64,000 nt of DNA, from positions 321,557,925-321,621,924 of the forward strand of contig CM041776.1 in the NCBI GenBank assembly GCA_023374045.1, written 5' to 3'. The notes under the pieces were generated by a model. It was not told the origin of the DNA. It was given only the letters and a program-made list of their open reading frames with translations, and ran no database searches. This DNA is from Limonium bicolor. Taxonomy: Eukaryota; Streptophyta; Magnoliopsida; Caryophyllales; Plumbaginaceae. Both the position numbers and the translations under genes were made by a program. How positions within the stretch are numbered: the stretch's first letter is position 1; each line of letters begins with the position of its first letter. Shown piece by piece: positions 42,485 to 54,304 of the stretch.

Positions 42485-45340
42485 ATGAGTTAATCTTCAG
42501 ATTCCGATCATGATTTTGTTCCAGTATCAAGTGGAGTAAGCATTTTCTATTTTATGTTTTTGTAAATCATATTCACACTAATATTGCATATTTAAACATT
42601 TATCTAACGTCTCTCAACCCTTATTGCAAAAAAGTGACTCAACTACTGATGAAGGTTGGAATAATTTTGATGAAGGAGTTCAAGATCACCATGCAGAGAT
42701 GGATGACTACATTCAACAGATGTATAATCGACCTTTGGTGGTGGATACAAGTTTCTTATTATCTGAAACATATCAGACATTTAGGAGTAAAGAAGAAGCG
42801 AAAGCTTGGGTGAATAGTGTCGGCCATCCCAACCATGCTTACACCATAATTCAAAGTTCTCGGGCGGGCCAAGATTTCCACATAACATGCGAGAGATACT
42901 GGAAACCACGAAGGACACACGACCGGTGTCATCATCCGACGCATATCATCTGGTTCAAAGAAATGTGGTTGTCCTTTTAAAATTAAGGGGTATTACACAA
43001 GCTATAGGAATGTGTTGAATGTGATTAACGGATGGCATAATCATGATCTCGATGAGTGGACAGAGGGTCATTTTGTGGGAAAGCGCCTAACTGAAGAGGA
43101 GAAGATCATAATCGATCAGAGAACCCGAGTCGGTGTACCACCTTTGTAATTTATTCAGAGCTCACCATGATTAACCTTGACACGTCGGCAACCAGGAAAG
43201 ATATACAACCGGATTCAAAAGACAAAACTTGAAAAAAGAAATGGTCGTTCTATGATGCAGACTTTGTTGGGTGATCTAGTAAAAACAACTACTACTACTA
43301 CGATAACACAACAGAACCAAGTAAGTCAACTTAGGTTGTTTCAAATAACTATAATCCTTTTGGTTTCATATTAAGTTGATAGATAACATGATTTTGGATA
43401 CTTTCACAATTTAGGATCGAACACGACTTGGGTCCATCTTCTTCGCACACCCTACCTCTAGAGAACTGCTGCACGCTTTTCCATACGTTGTAGGTATTGA
43501 CGCTACCTACAAAATGAACATCACAAAAATTCCTTTGGTTCAGTTCATTGGAGTGACGAGTATAGGCAAGAACTTCAGCATTGCTTTGCCTTTCTTGTAT
43601 CAGAATCAACAGACATGTACATGTGGGCACTTGAACAATTAAGGGTGCTTCTTGGTTGCACTAAAACCTCAACATTTATCACCGATAGATGTCTGACACT
43701 GATGAATGCCTTACAACAGGTATTTCCCGAATCTCATCATTTTCTATGTCGGTGGCACATAAGTAGGAACATCCAGGGGAAGGCGGAGACATATATGGGT
43801 AATAGAGTGTGGCGGCTACAGTCCGAATGTGGAATTCCATTGTCTACTTAAACAGAGTAGGAGTTCAGCGAGAGCCTCCAAGTATTCAAGAATACATACA
43901 GAAGCTATTAACCCTTCATTACGTATGTTGCAGTAGTCTAGGAGAAACACAAGGAAAGATTTGTGGAGGCTTGGGTCAAGAATGTGTTGCACTTCAGCAA
44001 CACAACGACAGATAGGTATGATTGTTAGTCTTATAATTTGTAAGATTATACAACCATTGTTATTTGTCTAAAAAATTTACTTAAACATTTGACAGGGTGG
44101 ATATCGCATATTGCTGCTCTTAAGGCGACATTAAGGAGTGCTAGACACACTTTGGATGTCATCTTTCCAAAATTGACGATCACGTGAATACTACATCAGG
44201 GAGCTAAAAAGGACTTCAAGTCGGCAAGGACGAAACACAGAAAGAGCACATGAGGGTTCCGATTGCTGACCTGATCGGGAAGGTTAGTATCCTATGCTTG
44301 GATAAGCTAGTAAAAGAGCTTGGTAGGGGGGACCGAGTTCAAATAGATAACTCAATATGTAGATGTGACAAGGTAACCTCTCATGGATTACCATGTACAT
44401 GTAGTTAATCTACATGTTGGATAGTGGTATCCTGTGCTCAAAGAGGGATGTACACATTTCCGGTACACCCTAAGTTGGAAGAATCGTGAATCAACAGTTG
44501 ATATGCTATAATATAAGGAGGCATAACAAAACATATGACATGATATTGCTGATGAGGTAGCACAATCAGACGATCCGAATCTGATGGCCAGATGTTATAG
44601 TCAAATCCAGAACTTCTTCATCTAGATATGACATGCCAATTAGGAGGACATGCCAATTAGGAGAACCTTTAGAAAGACCAAACCGATGGGAACCTTCATC
44701 TTGGGAGCGTAACCGACCAAGGGCGAGCCAGTCCGAAGGAGCACCATCAAATGGAAGATCGCTGAATAGAGGATCATCAGATCCGAATCGATTCACGCCC
44801 ATGAACAGCTTCCCATCTTCTAGTATTTCCCATCCAACCTATATCAATATATCACTGGGTATATTGATGTTTGTGGAGATGGTAATTATGGATTCAGGGT
44901 GGTTGCTGATTACTTGTATTCAGAAGAAGATAGGTGGAAACATGTCCGTAAAGGATTGTACCAAGACATGAAGAATACATAAATGATGAGGCATGCATAC
45001 AAGGACATGTTCAATGAAATAACGTACAACGAAATGTTAAGAGAGTTTCGTTGGAGTGGGGATAGGGCAGCACCTATGGAGAAATGGATGACCACGAAAT
45101 GGGGACAGTGATCGCGACAAAGTACACTTCGATAGTAGTTTTTTACTCTACTATATGGGGGGGGGGGGGTATGGCAAGTGGCACATACCTTCCGATAAAA
45201 AATCATACCAATATTGATAGACCAAGAGGAGAGATCCACATCAGAGTTTGCCCCCAGGGTCATTTCGTAAGGTTTTGTATGGTTGATGACTCCCCACTCC
45301 CCCTGTCTATCCACAGTGGTGTTATTATAGAAATCTAAAC
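42485..45340 (+). pseudogene. Mutator-like (MULE) transposase with C-terminal OTU-like domain, broken
   Basis: ATG-AGT-TAA at 42485 already has a stop at codon 3, then SSDSDHDFVPVSSG and a GT donor. Next come FRSKEEAKAWVNSVGHPNHA and, in another frame, KCGCPFKIKGYYTSYRNV with WHNHDL: a FAR1-type zinc finger with C-x-C and H-x-H. After an intron-like gap, FFAHPTSRELLHAFPYVVG, IDATYKMN (first catalytic D), TDRCLTLMNALQQVFPE (second D) and FLCRWHISRN mark the MULE DDE domain. AHAALKATLRSARHTLDV and a SWIM-like CRCDKVTSHGLPCTC follow. From about 44830, HPTYIN and DVCGDGNYGFRVVADYL match an OTU cysteine protease start, but the catalytic Cys is Tyr. Many frameshifts and stops show it is dead. Terminal inverted repeats were not identified. 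Confidence 0.75.
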
Positions 45341-45577
45341 ACTATTGGACCTTGGATTCATCATTTACAATCTAGGTTAGATAGATGGAACAATGTTGTA
45401 ACTTAGTTTTTCTTTAACTTAGTTGTTGTAACTTAGTTATTGTAACTTTGTTGTTTTAATCATTTTGACTCAAATTTGGTCATTCAGTTCTCATTTTTTT
45501 CAAAAAAAAGTGTCTCCCCACAACATTCCAACTTATTCAACTAAGTTTGATGAAAAAATTATACTGCAAAAGTAAAG
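45341..45577. other. 3' flank of the Mutator-like pseudogene
   Basis: A short T-rich stretch with three or four copies of TTGTAACTTAGTT; no gene. Confidence 0.5.
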
Positions 45578-45868
45578 TTTTGCTATTCGAAGTACAAATT
45601 AATTTTAAATCATATTAATAGTGTAGACACGTAAAAATGTAATCCAACACTTTTATTATTTTTTAAAAATTACAGTGTTGATTACAACAAAAAGTAACTA
45701 ACAAATTCGTTACTAATCAACTACAAACTTCTTAGGTTAAATTACTTTCAGATATCATTTTTTGAAAAAAAAACAGGGACACATCATTACATACTTACAA
45801 CGTTAATATGATTTAAAAAATTTTTGTACCATGGTGATTAGTAATTTTGTACTTCGAATAGCCAATCC
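45578..45868. mobile_element. Small TIR element (MITE), about 290 bp
   Basis: GCTATTCGAAGTACAAA on the left is mirrored by TTTGTACTTCGAATAGC... on the right, and TTTTAAATCATATTAA also recurs inverted further in. The shared inverted part spans about 50 bp with small gaps. The superfamily is not assigned. Confidence 0.6.
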
Positions 45869-46373
45869 GACTATAATACAACCTGTTGTACGATGTTTAT
45901 GTACATTCTCGAACAATCTTCACAATTAATTTAAATAACCATCATATAAAGTTGAACAACTTTAATAATAACACATGTAACTTTTGCATCAATATGAACA
46001 ATCAATACAAAAACTTGAACAACGCTTGAATTTAAAATGAACGGTTATATGATGCTCACCGTACAGCCGGTTGCACAATAGAATTTGCCGCGAATAACAA
46101 CCCCATATTTCATGGCTGAATAATGTAATTTTTTCTATATGTCAAATATTAATCTGATCAAAACTGCCCGCAAGACAGAAAAATGTTAAGAACGCAGCGT
46201 TTTGTGAAGACAGAAAGCCCTATATCTCTCTATTTTTTTGATGGAAAGAGCCCTACTCCTAGTGTTTGAACTTCGAAGAGAAACAAGGAAAAGGAAAAAG
46301 AACGAACCAATCCCTAAATCGTCTACTCCGTCCGTCTCCGATTAAACCGCACTTGCTGTACGATAGAAACTAA

Positions 46374-46873
46374 ACAGCTCGTTGCCAAAATTTTCATCTA
46401 TTTCCTTCCTTAGTTCTGCTGCCGTTGTTCCCCCTTTTCTGCTCTTTCTGGACTGGTAACTGGTAAGTGGCGGTCGAGCTTTTTGAAAGCCTTATTTTTG
46501 TTTCGTTTATATGTTTTGATATTGGAGAATGAGTAAAGTTGAACCTCCCACCGATTTGCATTATATATTTTCTGGTATTTGTTATACTTCTAGAGTGCCA
46601 CTTCTCAGTTTGTCCTGTATGCGAATGTTAGTTTCGTGCCCGGGCAGTTGTTTCCATTTGGTGATTAGTGTCAATTTTTTTTATAAACGAAATTCATCTC
46701 TTTGTCCGCACCCGCCGTTTGTTGTTGAGAATTGGATCATATCAGTGCCCTACCACCCCTTCCCGTGCACCATAGACGATTCTGAATTTGATGGTGGTCT
46801 ATAATATGTTGTTTACATATTTCATTCCGTGTGATTTTTAAGCAGATGATTTAAGCTGAAGAATGAGTTTTTG
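46374..46873 (+). promoter_or_regulatory. MTB 5' leader with intron and two minimal uORFs
   Basis: A GT donor at 46463 (TG|GTAAGTGG) and a CAG ending at 46845 suggest a 5' UTR intron. Right after the acceptor lies ATG-ATT-TAA (46846-46854). A second uORF, ATG-AGT-TTT-TGA (46863-46874), overlaps the main start by one base (TGATG). Such uORFs could reduce initiation at the first main ATG. The transcript start is approximate. Confidence 0.45.
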
Positions 46874-49800
46874 ATGATGGGTTCGCCAAGGAGAAGCCAG
46901 AGGCACATGAAACGAGACGTGGAAGGGATATCTGGTATGAGGATTGATAGGGCTGGAGATGATGACGGGGAAGGCTCAGAGAAGAGGAAGCAGAAGTCAG
47001 GCAAACCTAAAAAGTCAGATGACCGTGAAGACATTGATGTAGATACATCTGGTAAACGGAAGAGTTCTGTGGAGAGACATGCCAGCAGAAAGAGATCGCT
47101 TGAGCCAAGCCAAGTAGATAGTGATGAAGATGAATATGACTCACGAAAGCAATATTCCAAGCAGGCCAAGAAGAAACAAGAGGAAAGCACACTGGAAATG
47201 TTGAGTCACTGGTACCAGGATGGAGAAGTAGATGGCAAGCATGATCGGCTTGATGAGAGTCAAAGGAACAATTTGAGGAAATCTTCTTCAAAGTTCATTG
47301 AGTATGAAGGCTCCCAAAACCGAGGCAAAAACAAAGAGAGATCTCATGATGATGACTACATTTTTTCAGAGAGGAGTGAGAGTCATGAAAAGAGTCATGA
47401 GTATTCTGATCAGGATAAAAATGCTAAGAAAATATGGGATGGAAAGACTGAGGATTCTGAAAAGAGTGAGCTGAGGAGTAGAAAGACATTAGATTCCAGT
47501 GAAAGATCTTCTAGGTTTGAAACTGGAGAAGATGAAGGAAGAACTTTGGAGTCAAGCAGTGAGAGGGAAAAATCATATGAGAGAGAGGAAGGAAAGGTGA
47601 ATCTGGAAAGAATTAAAAGTAGAAGCAGGTTTGATGCCTCTGTTGAAGGAATTAGATCCAGTTCCCTGCCGATAGAAGATATTTCTGGCAAGGAGAGAAG
47701 TCAAAATCCCAGAGATATTGGACATCCTAGAAGGTCAAAGACACCTGAGACAAGGTGTGGCGATGAATTGGGTAAATCTGAGAGTGATCATGTACGTGGT
47801 AGTGGCTTGAAGCGCAAGGAGCTAGACAGGGATGTTCAGGTTAGTGAAAAGGTCAAAACTGGGGATGAAAGCTCGAGTGAAAAGAACAGGGTCAGAGAAG
47901 GATCCAAGGAAAGTTATAAAAGGAAGCAGTCTATCAGTAATGATAGGGATTTGGATTCTTCTTATGACAGGGACAGAGAATGGGATTTTCCTAGACGTGG
48001 CCGTGATAGGATGGATAGTGAAAGGCCTTCAGGTCGATCTGGTAGCAGGAATGACATCAGGGGTGTAGCTGTGAAAGCCTCTAATGATGTTATCGAAATA
48101 CAACCTAAGCCTCTTGACTATGGCAGGGGTGATTTAGCAACTGCCTATGTAAGAAGAAATGACGTTGGCCAATCTGACCTGAATACAGCTGCAAATGATC
48201 TACAAGCTGACCAAAACAGGCTTGGAGGTCATGCATCTGTCTCTGCTGGTGACAAGGACAAGGGCACAGATGATGGTTTACTGGACCAAAATGCATGGAA
48301 AGATGATGCTGATAGCCAGGGAGTAAGCAAGGGCCAGAAAGTTCCTATACCTGGCCGTATTTCTATTAGTCAGCCTCCTTATGGTAATCAAGAATCAGGT
48401 TCTCTTGGAAGATCTAGTCAATCTGGTGGAAAAGGAGGTAGGATTGGTAGACCTAACAGGGTGAGGCCCCCTGGTCGGGATAACCAGCAGATGAACATGA
48501 ATTTGCCACTAATGCCACCTTTTGGACCTCTTAGTATGCCCCCACCTGGGCCAATCTCGTCTATGAACCCTAATATGTCTCCAGGCCCTGGTCCAGGGAT
48601 CCCTCCTGGTGTTTTTGTTCCACCATTTTCTCCAAACATGTGGCCTGGTGCTCGAACTGTTGATCTAAGTGTGTTGCCTGCTTCTCCTGGAATGTCCCCT
48701 TTTCCTTCTGGACCGCCTGGGCAGAGATTTGGTCCTAACATTGGAAATCCTCCTAACTCTGTTATGTTCTATAATCAACCTGGACGAGGGATGCCTCCCA
48801 ATGTTTCTGGATCTGGATTTAATGCTATGACACCCAGTGGACGAGGTCAGTCCATTGAGAAAGTATCTGGTGGTTGGGTTCCTCCAAAGGGCAATGCGCC
48901 ACCTGGTAAAGCTCCATCAAGAGGAGAGCAAAATGATTATTCCCAAAACTTCGTAGATACTGGTATGCGTCCCCAGAATTTCATAAGGGAACTTGAGCTT
49001 ACCAATGTGGAGGATTATCCCAAGCTCCGAGAGCTGATCCAGAAGAAGGATGAGATTGTAGACAAGGCTTCTTCAGCACCAATGTACTACAAGGCTGATC
49101 TGCGTGAGTTTGTGCTTTCCCCTGAGTTCTTTGCTACTAAGTTTGATGTCATTCTTGTTGACCCTCCCTGGGAGGAGTACGTTCATCGAGCGGCTGGTGT
49201 GACAGACCACATGGAGTCATGGACATTTGAAGAGATTATGAATATCAAGATTGAGGTATTCCAGCAACCAGAAAAATATTTCCTGGACTGCGTATGCTTG
49301 AATTAAAACGTTTTATATGTTTATTAGGATAGATGTTGGCTTCCTTTTATGCTTAACTCCTTGCACGTTCATCTCCCCATAATGCTGGTTGCTATATTCT
49401 AGCCTCTGCATTTGATGTGAACTGTCTTTGGATCTGGTGTTGGATAACCTCACTATTTGGTGTCAGCTCTTAGGTTTTGGATGCTGCAGTATGTAGTCCA
49501 GTTATAGATCCAGATATTTATCTTGGTTATTAGTGTCTAGACTCAGAACCCTTTCTTGAATATACTTGCAGGCAATTGCAGACACGCCGTCGTTCATTTT
49601 TCTTTGGGTTGGTGATGGCATAGGTTTAGAACAAGGGCGCCAATGTCTCAAAAAGGTAAACATCCTCTAGATATTTTTCAATACTAGATCTCTGCATCAG
49701 GTGTCTGAAAAGTTTGCACATATCTGTTTTCAGCTCTGCCCCATATTTGTTCCTTCGTCACTTAGAGATAAGAAAAGAACCAGGCAGTGAACTGTTTCAT

Positions 49801-52159
49801 TATTTAAGAGCATATCTTAACATTTTATTGGTTACCAAGCAGTGGGGATTCAGGAGATGCGAGGATATCTGTTGGGTGAAGACAAACAAAAATACTGCTA
49901 CTCCTTCACTTCGCCATTCAAATACTTTGTTTCAGCATTCCAAGGTTAGTTTTTTCATGGATTATGTGAGAAAGAAGCATTTTCCATATTTTGACGCTGT
50001 TGTTTGGTTGTCTAAGTGACGATGGTTGTAATGAACTAAATTGCTTACGTTATTGTGAAATAGGAACATTGCTTGATGGGGATAAAGGGTACTGTTAGGC
50101 GCAGCACTGATGGCCACATAATTCATGCCAACATAGATACTGATGTAATTATAGCCGAAGAACCTCCATATGGTGAGTCCTTTCAGCAGTATGGTTCGCT
50201 TCCATCTCTGTCTAGCTTTAGCTCAGCTTATCTATGCTCCGTATGATTATTCATCTGAGCCTAATGAATCACTGCTTCATTATAATCGATTCTGTTTATT
50301 CATCTGTCTACCACTTTTTCTGTTTGTTGTTCTGACCACCGACACTGTGTTGTCAATTCTTTGGGCATGCTACAAATGGACATCGAGAGGAATAAGAACA
50401 ATTGATGGGAAAGACAGTGGTGTCATCCCCTCAGCCTCGAGTTCTGATCTTGAGCATAATTATGGTTTATAACCGCAGAGAAGGGTTGACCCATTGAGCA
50501 ATTGGTTATGGTTTATAACGGCTGGGGAAGGCCTGACCAATAGGAGAGCTTGTTGCCCAAGTCATGGCAAGGGGTGATTAGTGTGGTGGAATAGTACCGT
50601 GATCTTTAGGATATTTGGTATCTTTAATATCTTTGACTTTTATGTTTTAGGCATTACATATATCTTCTAGCAACTCCATTATCCCTTTCTTTTGGAGACT
50701 TAATCCATAGGTGTTGAGGATTAAAAATAGTCCGCCATCTGAGATGTTTATTATTCTTGTTTTTATGTTGACTGCGTGATTAGGGTTGTATTGAACTGAA
50801 AGGGTTGGTTTTTGGAATTTGAGTGGGCAGTCGGGAACTTTCTAGGTGTGTTCTTTGTGAGTCGTGTAGCTATTCTCTTACAGCTGTCCTGCTGGCAAGT
50901 GACAACCGCCTCTGGCTTTACATACATAACAAGGAAACTCTCATCCTATCTGACTATTTGCTAAGCTACTGATGAGCTTGACTATTCCCCCTGATTGCGA
51001 GATTTTAAACATTAGGATTGAATCTTTTGCGGTGAACATGAATTACTCCCTCCTATTCAAAGTATCTCTCGTTTTAGAGATGAATATGGACTTAAATATG
51101 TCCAGCTTCATCTCTAAAATGACAGATATTTTGAGTAGTAGTGAGTATATGATCTTGTTTTTTCTTTCCTACATAACCCGTTTTTGCTGACATACTTGCT
51201 GTGGTTGGGATTATCAGTCGACTGCTTATCTTATGTTGCATATGCAACTGTTTGCTCTTTTCAATCACAGGCTCTACCAAGAAGCCTGACGAAATCTACC
51301 GGATCATAGAGCATTTTGCCCTTGGTCGTAGAAGGATTGAACTTTTCGGCGAAGATCACAATATTAGACCTGGATGGTTGACAGTTGGAAAAGGATTGTC
51401 CTCGTCAAATTTCAACTCTGAGGTATCTTGACTAATGCTTTCAGTTTTGCCAGTTGCTTCAATTCTGGGTGCGCGCGCACATGTTAGATTTTCTTTTGAC
51501 GAGTTATGTAGCTTCTGCTTTCTAGAGCTTACTAGTAGTGCATTACAGGAGACTCGTAAATGCAAACATCTCTTTAACTGCTGCTGTTGAAAATGCAAGT
51601 GTAATTAGTCCGAAACAGAGTCAAACAAGAATATGAATGCTAATATCTGCATCAGCAAACTGAAAATCAGGGCTCACAGAAACCTAACTCAATAATCTAC
51701 CATATATCCTTTTTGCAGGCATACATTAGGAACTTCAGCGACAAAGACGGGAAGGTGTGGCAAGGAGGAGGAGGAAGAAACCCACCACCAGAGGCCCCTC
51801 ATCTTGTGCAAACCACGCCGGAAATTGAATCTCTGCGCCCAAAGTCTCCCATGAAGAATCAGCAGCAACTGCAACAACAATCTTCCTCCATTTCACTTAC
51901 GGCAGCTAGTTCAAGCGGCAGGAAGCCCCCTGGGAACTCTCCTCAGACCTCAAACCCTTTTGTCCAAAACCCGGACGCCTCGGCGGCTGACCATTTGGCT
52001 CCTCCTTGGGGTCCAATGGATGGGATGAGGGGAGAGGCCGGGAATCTGGGTCCCCGTGATAGTGTTTTAGACATGTATGGCTATAACGTGCCTCCCCCCA
52101 TGCTTCCAAACGGGGAGTTTATGGATTTTGATGCTCGGAGATCTATGAATTTGATGTGA
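46874..52159 (+). CDS. MTB: METTL14-type m6A methyltransferase subunit (plant MTB), intact
   Basis: MTB partners the catalytic MTA (METTL3-type) in the nuclear mRNA N6-adenosine methyltransferase. Six coding exons, all GT-AG and in phase: 46874-49255, 49572-49655, 49843-49944, 50064-50172, 51271-51422, 51719-52159, about 1089 residues. The first ATG of an ATG-ATG pair is taken as start. Residues 1-500 are Ser/Arg/Glu/Asp-rich and disordered; about 530-680 are Pro/Gly/Met-rich. The MT-A70 domain begins near 730 ([15 protein letters not shown]) and holds [11 protein letters not shown] (DPPW at 763-766), [76 protein letters not shown] and [14 protein letters not shown]. The tail is Gln/Ser/Pro-rich. 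Animal METTL14 has EPPL in place of DPPW; plant MTB proteins keep DPPW. No frameshift or stop is seen in any exon. Confidence 0.95.
51046..51145. mobile_element. 100-bp Stowaway-like MITE in an MTB intron
   Basis: The left CTCCCTCCTATTCAAAGTAT and the inverted right CTCACTACTACTCAAAATAT match over about 32 bp, reaching TTTTAG in both, and TA flanks each end. It lies in the intron between coding exons 4 and 5 (50173-51270), clear of both splice sites. Confidence 0.85.
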
Positions 52160-52380
52160 TGAATTTCTGTGGTCTCCATAGACGTCTCAAATGCGCCATT
52201 TGTTATTGTCTTGTGTAATTCTTTCCTTCGGTAATATATGAAAAAAAAGGAAATAATTATTTCTTGCATCTGTCCTGCGCAGCTTATGTCAAATCTAATG
52301 CGATGCCTATACTTACTACCGCCTGTTAACTTTAGAGTCATTCCTCGTAACCTTATCCTTGGCACTGCCTTTTAAGTTTT

Positions 52381-52839
52381 AACTATGCGAACAAGCCAAA
52401 AGGAGATGGTAGCACCTCGTTCCGACGGCAATGGTATTCTCGTAGTATTCTTGCATTCTGGATGGATTTTTCAAGCGCAAAATCCATAGGGGATTCCGAA
52501 GCGAGCTGACGACTTCCAAGTTCCAAACTACAGTATAGTTGTGAATTCTTTGCATATATGAAAATTCTATAATTCGTTCACACACTAAAATACCCTGATG
52601 GTTCAACTATACCCAACCCGTAGCCCTTGGGACCAACATGAAAGAGGTGATATACTCTTCGGAAAGAAAAACATGAAAGAGGTGCTACCATCTCTTTTTG
52701 GTTTGTTTTGCATAGTTTATTTTTAAAAAATCTAATAGTTTTTTAGGAGGCCAAACGACACTATGGATCAACTACGCCAATCCCTAAGGACCAACATGAA
52801 AGAGATGCTACCATCACTTCTTGGTTCGTTTGCATAGTT
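52381..52839. mobile_element. TIR element downstream of MTB, right end duplicated
   Basis: AACTATGCGAACAAGCCAAA...GATGGTAGCACCTC (from 52381) is inverted at 52679-52717, and a second, slightly different right end lies at 52798-52839 (GATGCTACCATCAC...GTTTGCATAGTT). The pairing covers about 38 bases. The two right ends suggest a nested or tandem rearrangement. No coding content. Confidence 0.65.
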
Positions 52840-53239
52840 AAACTAACTATAGGTACAATGTGGTTCAAGTGATTTAGATGAGATTGATAAGTGTGAAATC
52901 TATATACAAATAAGAGCATACCTCGTCATCAAATCTTATTAGTTTGAGTAAAATTTCCCATTCTTTTTCCTATGTGTTATGTTTTGATAAATTCTAATGC
53001 TTTACTATCTTAAATATATGAAAAAAAAATCATATAAATACATTCTATACTTCACAAGCTTCCCGATGCAATAAACAGGAAACAACACGAAATCTAGACG
53101 AAGAATCTAGGCATGGAACAAGTTTAGCTTACTAGGAATCAATCAGCCTCGACATGCGTTCCGACAGAAGCCAAAAGTTGATTAATTATTCAATATAGTG
53201 TTGTCCAACCTTGCAGGGTTGGACGCTAAAAAAATGTTC
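52840..53239. other. AT-rich DNA with no gene
   Basis: Nothing recognisable beyond AT-rich sequence. Confidence 0.5.
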
Positions 53240-54090
53240 TAAAAGGCCTAAAACAATGTAGTTTTGACCCAGAATTCTTATAAATGCCTAGATAGGGTTC
53301 TACATCAGATCATCAACCTTCAAGGAGAGAAAACACCACACTTTCGGATCGAGGGATGGCTGCACAGTCACGCAAGGATTGAAGGGGGGGAGCTAGGATT
53401 CAGACTGAAGATTCAAATAGAGTTTCTTCTTCGCTTCTTTTTGATCTTATCAATGTCTTCTCCCTTTATTGTTTATGTAGCTAGATTTATGTCTAAGTAG
53501 TTAGTTAAGCTTTCCAGGTTGGGAATACAATTCGGATCTTGGAATTTTATGTAAAGCACTCCACTACCTTTTTCTTATTACCATAGTTTAATTTCATGTT
53601 TTACTGAGCTTGCTGAGACAGGGAGCCAAACATAGGAGTTAAACTGAAGTAATGACTAGAAGCATGATTTTCCTATAGTTTAATTCGTCTCCTATTAATT
53701 CATCTCCAGTAGGAACTGGTTATAACACGATCGAATTGAAGTAACTTCGGGATGATTAGTTACTTGTTGTCTTAACCAATCAGGATCCGTTGAATATGAT
53801 TTGTTAACTGGATTACTTATAGTTCGTGAGTTTATTGCAGAATTAGGGATTGTGTGTATAATCGAATTCTAGGAAGAAGGATAGCAGAACAATACAGGAC
53901 ACTCTTTTATTTAGTTTAGCATTCTTAATTAATTTAGTAACTGTCATTAACTACAAAATTGGTCCCTTGGGTAAGACAACCCTACTTACTACATTATGAA
54001 AATGCTAAGTGTACTTCCTGAGTAGAGATAGTCACGTATTGATCTTTGTGAGCATAACAATGACCGGTGTGTGCAGAAATTTTACTTTTG
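53240..54090 (+). mobile_element. Possible LTR/leader relic of an LTR retrotransposon
   Basis: TTATAAATGC at 53279-53288, a leader-like stretch, ATGTCTAAGTAGTTAG near 53490 and ACAAAATTGGTCCCTTGGGT near 53955 are phrases I associate with plant LTR-retrotransposon U5/leader regions. No LTR ends, primer site or coding domain were found, so this is tentative. Confidence 0.3.
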
Positions 54091-54304
54091 GGCCTGAGTT
54101 CAGTTTGATCTCCTAACTACAATGTGCATTCGTTTTCAGTATGTAGTTGTCCTTTTTTGTTTAAACACTAGCATACTTCTACACTACTACATTTTGTGAA
54201 TGATGGTCAACTCTACTTTTTATATACTAGCTATATAAAATGAAATGGTCTTGTTGTTCTCTTTCCCTGTCTTTACAATTTTAGAACAAGCAAGACATTG
54301 AATA

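Noticed and set aside
45157..45168. Run of G inside the Mutator-OTU region as a possible programmed frameshift site
   Set aside because: The gene is broken in many other places, so a simple homopolymer expansion is enough to explain it.
47007..48741. Several minus-strand open frames within MTB exon 1
   Set aside because: They are shadows of the long plus-strand coding exon, which has consistent homology and splicing.
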